Shown one piece after another: positions 14,343-18,598 of a stretch of 18,598 nucleotides of DNA. The notes beneath the pieces are model-generated. The model was not told where the DNA came from and made no database searches. It saw only the letters and a list, made by a program, of their open reading frames with translations. Each line of letters begins with the position of its first letter. Within the stretch, counting starts at the first letter, position 1. The position numbers and the translations under genes were made by a program. Origin of the DNA: Porphyromonadaceae bacterium UBA7087 (GTDB taxonomy: Bacteria > Bacteroidota > Bacteroidia > Bacteroidales > Muribaculaceae); contig DKYZ01000103.1 in NCBI GenBank assembly GCA_002493515.1, positions 33,627 through 52,224 on the forward strand. Reading direction: 5' to 3'.

Positions 14343-16256
14343 ATGCAGACATTCGTATTGACACCGACAATAGACATGGAAGAGTATTTCAACATAAGAT
14401 ATGAATTTGACAGGGACAAGGTCCACAAGGCTATCGACAAACGGTTGACAGCCAAGGGGAGTGACTATATCTGTGTGTCTGATGGTGTCGTTCTCGACAG
14501 CGTGACCCGCAATCCCACTTACAAGGACATAATCAATGGAGGAATGTTCTCTATCTGCGACAGCAGTTACGTCCCTTTGTATCTCAAATTCCTATATGGT
14601 ATAAACCGGGGTCAATATACTGGCCATGAGATATTTCAATATGTTGTGTCGAGAAAGAAATACAGGATGATGTTTCTCGGCACTTCAGAGCATATCCTGA
14701 CCCCCTTGAAGGAGAAGCTCGTGAAGGTCGACCCGAGAATCGCTGAGATGAAATTCATAGAGCTTCCGTTTGCCGAGGCGGAGGATTTTGACTACAAGAA
14801 GATTGGAAAACTTATCAACGACGACCGTCCTGACATAATATGGGTTGCGTTGGGTGCCCCGAAGCAGGAGACATTTATGTATTATCTGAAGCCCTATCTT
14901 GAGCATGGTGTCATGATATCAGTGGGAGCTGTATTCAAGTTTGTCAGCGGCGTGGAGGCCAAGAGGGCTCCCCAGTGGATGATAAAACATCACCTGGAGT
15001 TTGTGCATCGCATTTTTTCAGAGCCCCGTAAGCAGGTGAAGCGTTGCCGCTCCATAGTCAAGACCCTTCCGGGACTTTTAATGTCAGAATACATGCGGAA
15101 GCGTAACAACCCCCCGTATGCAAAACCAATCAACCAAGAGTCAGCCATGACGAAACCGCGTATAATAGCATTTTATCTTCCACAATACCATTCTTTTCCG
15201 GAAAATGACGAATGGTGGGGAAAAGGGTTTACTGAATGGACAAATGTAGGTAAGGCAAAATCCCTTTTCAAGGGTCATGATCAGCCACGTGTCCCGACGG
15301 AGCTGGGTTATTATGACTTGACAATGCCTAAAATTCGGGAAGAGCAGGTCCGCCTCGCAAGGGAAGCGGGTATAGAAGGATTTATGTATTGGCATTATTG
15401 GTTTGGAGGGGGCCGGACGTTGCTGACGGAAATTATAAAGGAAGTTCAGGAAAGCGGCAAGCCTGATTTTCCGTTTTGTATAGGGTGGGCCAATCATTCA
15501 TGGTATGCCAAGAATTGGAATCCGGATGGCACGACGTCAAATCGATTGCTCATGGAGCAGACATATCCAGGAATTGATGACGCCAAGGCATATTTTGATT
15601 CCCTCCTGCCCCTTTTCAGAGACAAACGGTATATTACTGTTGATGGCTCTCCATTACTGTTGATATATGACCCGGAGTCTGTGCCTGAGGAATACATGCA
15701 TTTATTCCGGAAATGGAGTGTCGGGAACGGATTCCCCGGAATATTTTTTGTGGCTTATGTGGGCAATCCGAGGATTGATGGCGAGAAGTATATAAAAAAA
15801 GGCTTTGATATGATACTCTATCAGAGGCTGACTCCGCCTTCTTCAAAAATAGCACTCAAAGCCGGTGTCCTAGGTAAAGTCGCGCGCCATATGTGGAGAA
15901 GAGCTGCCGGTTTCCTTAAAAGGCGTCCCCCGTTCTGTTATAGGTATAAGGATGTATATCCTTCTTTTGTCACGGAGATGGAGAGAAATGTTAATGTGGC
16001 TCCTGTGATTCTGCCTCAGTGGGACCATTCACCACGGTCTGGGAGAAACGGTATAATACTGCATGATTCCAGGCCTGAATATTTCTACAGGCATGCCGGA
16101 ATGGCAATAAAAGCTGTGGAAGCAAAACCCGCGCAGCATCAGCTTATATTTTTGAAGTCGTGGAATGAGTGGGGTGAAGGAAATTACATGGAGCCTGATC
16201 TGACTCACGGCAGAGGATATATTGAGGCGCTTCGCAAGGCAGTTGATGAAGCCTGA
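14343..16256 (+). CDS. Fused WecG/TagA (GT26) and WbsX glycosyltransferase-like protein
   Basis: A 637-residue protein made of two parts that are normally separate. Residues 1 to about 250 are a WecG/TagA/CpsF (GT26) transferase: VSDGVV with a likely catalytic Asp47, VALGAPKQETF, ISVGAVFKF, and RAPQWMIKHHLEFVHRIFSEP. Residues 269-637 are a complete WbsX-type protein (GH99-like domain), starting MTKPRIIAFYLPQYH, with ENDEWWGKGFTEWTNV and the C-terminal SWNEWGEGNYMEPD. The second part begins at the Met where stand-alone WbsX proteins start, and the linker looks like non-conserved sequence. A C6 run at 15110-15115 lies in the linker. Deleting one C would end the first gene at a TGA overlapping this Met codon. 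The family roles are polysaccharide assembly. It may be a true fusion, two genes joined by a recent frameshift, or a sequencing error. Confidence 0.85.
   Translation: MQTFVLTPTIDMEEYFNIRYEFDRDKVHKAIDKRLTAKGSDYICVSDGVVLDSVTRNPTYKDIINGGMFSICDSSYVPLYLKFLYGINRGQYTGHEIFQYVVSRKKYRMMFLGTSEHILTPLKEKLVKVDPRIAEMKFIELPFAEAEDFDYKKIGKLINDDRPDIIWVALGAPKQETFMYYLKPYLEHGVMISVGAVFKFVSGVEAKRAPQWMIKHHLEFVHRIFSEPRKQVKRCRSIVKTLPGLLMSEYMRKRNNPPYAKPINQESAMTKPRIIAFYLPQYHSFPENDEWWGKGFTEWTNVGKAKSLFKGHDQPRVPTELGYYDLTMPKIREEQVRLAREAGIEGFMYWHYWFGGGRTLLTEIIKEVQESGKPDFPFCIGWANHSWYAKNWNPDGTTSNRLLMEQTYPGIDDAKAYFDSLLPLFRDKRYITVDGSPLLLIYDPESVPEEYMHLFRKWSVGNGFPGIFFVAYVGNPRIDGEKYIKKGFDMILYQRLTPPSSKIALKAGVLGKVARHMWRRAAGFLKRRPPFCYRYKDVYPSFVTEMERNVNVAPVILPQWDHSPRSGRNGIILHDSRPEYFYRHAGMAIKAVEAKPAQHQLIFLKSWNEWGEGNYMEPDLTHGRGYIEALRKAVDEA
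15110..15150 (+). other. C6 run and latent ATGA junction within the fused gene
   Basis: Six C (15110-15115) are followed by about 30 bases and then ATGA (15147-15150). In the present frame the linker reads NNPPYAKPINQESA and then Met269. With one C fewer, the first gene would read NNPRMQNQSTKSQP and stop at TGA (15148-15150), overlapping the WbsX ATG by the same ATGA geometry seen at wzc/wzy (11130-11133). In the remaining phase the reading also leaves the WbsX frame. Confidence 0.75.
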
Positions 16257-16280
16257 ATCTTTATACTCACTATATCATTT

Positions 16281-17717
16281 ATGGGGGAATCTATTAGGCA
16301 GAAGACGGTTAAAGGCACCATATGGTCTGCGGTAGGTGGTTTTGGTGTGCAGGGGGTATCGTTTATTGTCACGATAATAATGGCCCGTATACTTACGCCG
16401 GAGGATTATGGACTTGTGGGTATGCTGACTATATTTATCGCTGTAGCCCAGAGCCTTATTGACAGTGGCTTTTCCCAGGGGCTGATCAGGAAGCGGGATG
16501 CCGACTATCGAGATATCTCGACAGTGTTTTATTTTAACATAGGAGCCGCCCTGGTGATATATATGATTCTCTATATGTCGGCGCCGCTGATTGCACGCTT
16601 TTACGGGATGCCACAATTGGTGTCTTTGACAAGGGTGATAAGTCTTGGCATTGTGATTAATTCATTTGCGATGGTTCAACGTGCGCTTCTGACTATAAAG
16701 ATGGATTTCAAGACGCAGGCGTTGGCGACTTTGTCCGGTGCAATTGTGGCAGGTGTTGTTGGTATATTCCTGGCCTATCATGGATCAGGTGTATGGTCTT
16801 TGGTGTATTATCAATTGATCAACTGCTTTATTACCACGTTGTTACTATGGATTGTGTCGCGTTGGTGGCCTTCCGCCGTTTTTTCCATAAGCTCATTTAA
16901 GACACTATTCTCCTTTGGCTCTAAAATAGCAGTATCGTCTGTTATTGACAATATTTACCGAAATATTTATCTGCTGGTCATAGGCAAATGGTTTAAGTCG
17001 TCTACTCTTGGTTATTATACCCGGTCACAGCAATTTGGTGAATTGCCTATCAGTTTCAGTGGAATCATACAACGTGTGTCATATCCGGTATTATGCTCCT
17101 TTCAGGATGATGATGTCCGTTTAAGGGAGCTGTTCCTTAAATTTATCAACATCTCGGCCTTTGTCACATTTCCGGTAATGATGGGTATAGTTGCTGTGGC
17201 TGAACCGATGATTCTGGTTGTGTTAGGGGAAAAATGGCGGTTTTCCGCGCTTCTGCTCCAGATAATGTGTTTTGGATTGATGTGGTATCCCATATGTGCC
17301 ATAAACCAGAATATACTTCAGGTTAAGGGACGTTCCGATCTGTTCCTTCAAATGGAGATTGTAAAGAAGATAGTGGGTATTGCAATAATATGCATGACGC
17401 TTCCGTTTGGCCTCATTCCGCTATGTGTTGGCCAGTCAATCAACTGGATGCTTATCATAGCTATAAATGCCTATTACACGCGACGTGTCATACCTCTTGG
17501 CCTTGCAGGTCAGCTTCGAAGTCTGCTGCCCGTCTTGATGTGCAGCCTCATGATGGGTGGCTTCACATGGTTATGCATATTGTTTATCCCAGGCGTTTTA
17601 TTGCAGCTTGTCTCGGGTGTGGTGTTGGGAATTGCGGTCTATGTAATATTGGCTCGTATCTTTTTGAGGAAGGATTTTGACGAGACGCTATCCATCTTAC
17701 AGAGAAGAACAAGATAG
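16281..17717 (+). CDS. wzx: Wzx-type polysaccharide flippase (MOP superfamily)
   Basis: A 478-residue inner-membrane protein with about 12-14 hydrophobic segments. It opens RQKTVKGTIWSAVGGFGVQG, followed by ARILTPEDYGLVGM and DSGFSQGLIRKRD, the pattern of WzxC/TuaB-like translocases in the MOP superfamily. GYYTRSQQFGELPISF near the middle is another family segment. These proteins flip undecaprenyl-linked repeat units across the inner membrane for polymerisation by Wzy. It lies 24 bases after the fused gene and 9 before the acyltransferase gene. This end of the operon is visibly more AT-rich than the uronate operon, as is common for horizontally exchanged surface polysaccharide genes. Confidence 0.92.
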   Translation: MGESIRQKTVKGTIWSAVGGFGVQGVSFIVTIIMARILTPEDYGLVGMLTIFIAVAQSLIDSGFSQGLIRKRDADYRDISTVFYFNIGAALVIYMILYMSAPLIARFYGMPQLVSLTRVISLGIVINSFAMVQRALLTIKMDFKTQALATLSGAIVAGVVGIFLAYHGSGVWSLVYYQLINCFITTLLLWIVSRWWPSAVFSISSFKTLFSFGSKIAVSSVIDNIYRNIYLLVIGKWFKSSTLGYYTRSQQFGELPISFSGIIQRVSYPVLCSFQDDDVRLRELFLKFINISAFVTFPVMMGIVAVAEPMILVVLGEKWRFSALLLQIMCFGLMWYPICAINQNILQVKGRSDLFLQMEIVKKIVGIAIICMTLPFGLIPLCVGQSINWMLIIAINAYYTRRVIPLGLAGQLRSLLPVLMCSLMMGGFTWLCILFIPGVLLQLVSGVVLGIAVYVILARIFLRKDFDETLSILQRRTR

Positions 17718-17726
17718 AGATTATAG

Positions 17727-18353
17727 ATGAAACAGTTGATATTTAAATCGTTAGGTTCGTTAGCGAGGATATGGGGAAAGGTTTACACATATTCGATGTC
17801 CCAGGGACTGCATAATCTTCGCACTCGGTTGTATTCGGAGTGGATGTGTGCGTCCTCTCATGGGAGATGGAGAGAGGTCCGTTTCGTATATCCTGTCGGA
17901 TATATCTATGGGGCAAAATATATTAACCTTGGCAAGGGAGTTACAATTAGCCGGAATTCAGTAATCTGTGCTTATGATAGTTTTGAGGGTGAGAAATTTT
18001 CTCCATCGATTGAAATAGGAGATGGTGCCAGACTTGGGGAAGGGACCAATATATCATGCATAGATTCGGTTAAAATAGGAAGGAATGTGCTTTTTGGCAG
18101 ACGTGTGACCGTGAATGACAATAACCATGGGGATACGGAGCCTTTGACACTGCATAAAAGCCCTATGGAAAGAACGTTGCATACCAAAGGGGGTATCGTC
18201 ATAGGGGATAATGTATGGATTGGAGACAAGGCTACTATCCTTTCGGGGGTTACGATAGGTGAAGGAGCAGTGGTGGGAGCCAATTCTGTGGTGACAAAAG
18301 ATGTCGAGCCGTATACTGTGGTAGGCGGAATACCAGCCCGTCGTTTGAAATAA
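17727..18353 (+). CDS. Left-handed beta-helix (hexapeptide) O-acyltransferase
   Basis: A 208-residue acyltransferase of the WbbJ/LacA-like type that would add an acetyl or similar group from acyl-CoA to a sugar hydroxyl. The hexapeptide repeats are clear: IEIGDGARLGEGTNIS, VKIGRNVLFGRRVTV, IVIGDNVWIGDKATILSGVTIGEGAVVGANSVVTKDV, ending in YTVVGGIPARRLK. DNNHGDTEP carries the likely catalytic His134. The first 60 or so residues, before the beta helix, are less typical. As the last gene of the operon it would decorate the repeat unit; the acceptor sugar is unknown. A bidirectional-looking terminator follows about 50 bases later. Confidence 0.92.
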   Translation: MKQLIFKSLGSLARIWGKVYTYSMSQGLHNLRTRLYSEWMCASSHGRWREVRFVYPVGYIYGAKYINLGKGVTISRNSVICAYDSFEGEKFSPSIEIGDGARLGEGTNISCIDSVKIGRNVLFGRRVTVNDNNHGDTEPLTLHKSPMERTLHTKGGIVIGDNVWIGDKATILSGVTIGEGAVVGANSVVTKDVEPYTVVGGIPARRLK

Positions 18354-18405
18354 CAGGCTTCCATATGCGTGTCAAATGCTGTAGCTAACGTATAAAAAAG
18401 AAAAA

Positions 18406-18434
18406 GGCTGACTCACGTCAGCCGTATTTCTTTC
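18406..18434 (+). terminator. Terminator at end of polysaccharide operon
   Basis: GGCTGAC (18406-18412) pairs perfectly with GTCAGCC (18417-18423) around the loop TCAC. An A-rich stretch lies before it (18393-18405) and a T-rich one after (18424-18434), so it could stop transcription from either side. The remaining 164 bases to the window edge hold no feature I can support. Confidence 0.75.
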
Positions 18435-18598
18435 AATTAAAACAACAATAACAACTTTTTTCAGAACGCTTATAGCAGTATATCTTTTGCCTTGGCTTAG
18501 TAGCTAACAGGCTTATCTTCATCCTTGTTACGTCTATATAACAAGGGGTGTCGGGAATGGTTCACAGGGAAGAGAAAGATACTGTTTCATTGAGTGTG

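Noticed and set aside
18497..18586. Possible C-terminus of a minus-strand gene ending NKDEDKPVSY at 18497
   Set aside because: An in-frame TGA at 18589-18587 leaves only about 29 codons before the stop codon, with no ATG start; not enough for a gene call, although the two-sided terminator would fit a convergent gene.
1..18598. CRISPR arrays, insertion sequences and tRNA genes
   Set aside because: No regularly spaced repeats, transposase-like translation or tRNA-like sequence was noticed by eye on either strand.

Overview
The window looks like chromosomal DNA of a gut-type Bacteroidales bacterium, and the gene style and moderate GC suggest Muribaculaceae or a near relative (inference, not proven). 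Supporting signs are promoter -7 elements matching the Bacteroidota consensus TAnnTTTG, the absence of clear Shine-Dalgarno sites, signal peptides ending in A-x-A before Gln, and a Wzc-type kinase with a Tyr-Gly repeat tail.

Layout. Positions 1-137 (minus strand) hold the start of gap (GAPDH), preceded by a divergent control region (138-440). mscL (441-893) follows, with a strong terminator. Positions 1096-8467 hold a seven-gene plus-strand operon for unsaturated uronate use: a secreted GH105 hydrolase, a KduD-type SDR, a secreted DUF4861 protein, a GatC-family PTS IIC permease with no IIA or IIB partner, KdgK, KdgA, and a KduI that carries a signal peptide. A hairpin and a 221-base gap with a new promoter separate this from a second plus-strand operon (8689-18353) for surface polysaccharide: Wzc-like co-polymerase/tyrosine kinase, EpsG-type Wzy polymerase, two glycosyltransferases, a WecG/TagA-WbsX fused protein, a Wzx flippase and a hexapeptide-repeat acyltransferase. 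A perfect hairpin (18406-18423) ends it.

How the genes may work together. In the first operon, GH105 would release unsaturated galacturonate from pectin-derived oligosaccharides in the periplasm. The predicted export of KduI suggests that isomerisation to the 2,5-diketo acid also happens there. The GatC-like protein would then carry a uronate derivative inward without phosphorylation. Cytoplasmic KduD, KdgK and KdgA would convert it through KDG and KDPG to pyruvate and glyceraldehyde-3-phosphate. The split of the pathway across the inner membrane and the orphan PTS permease are the most unusual biology here.

In the second operon, sugars assembled by the glycosyltransferases are flipped by Wzx, polymerised by Wzy, and controlled in length by the Wzc homologue. 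The outer-membrane exporter and the initiating phosphosugar transferase are not in the window. The most striking sequence-level oddity is the fusion at 14343-16256: removing one C from a C6 run at 15110-15115 would restore a stop that overlaps the WbsX start as ATGA, so the fusion looks like a one-base event.
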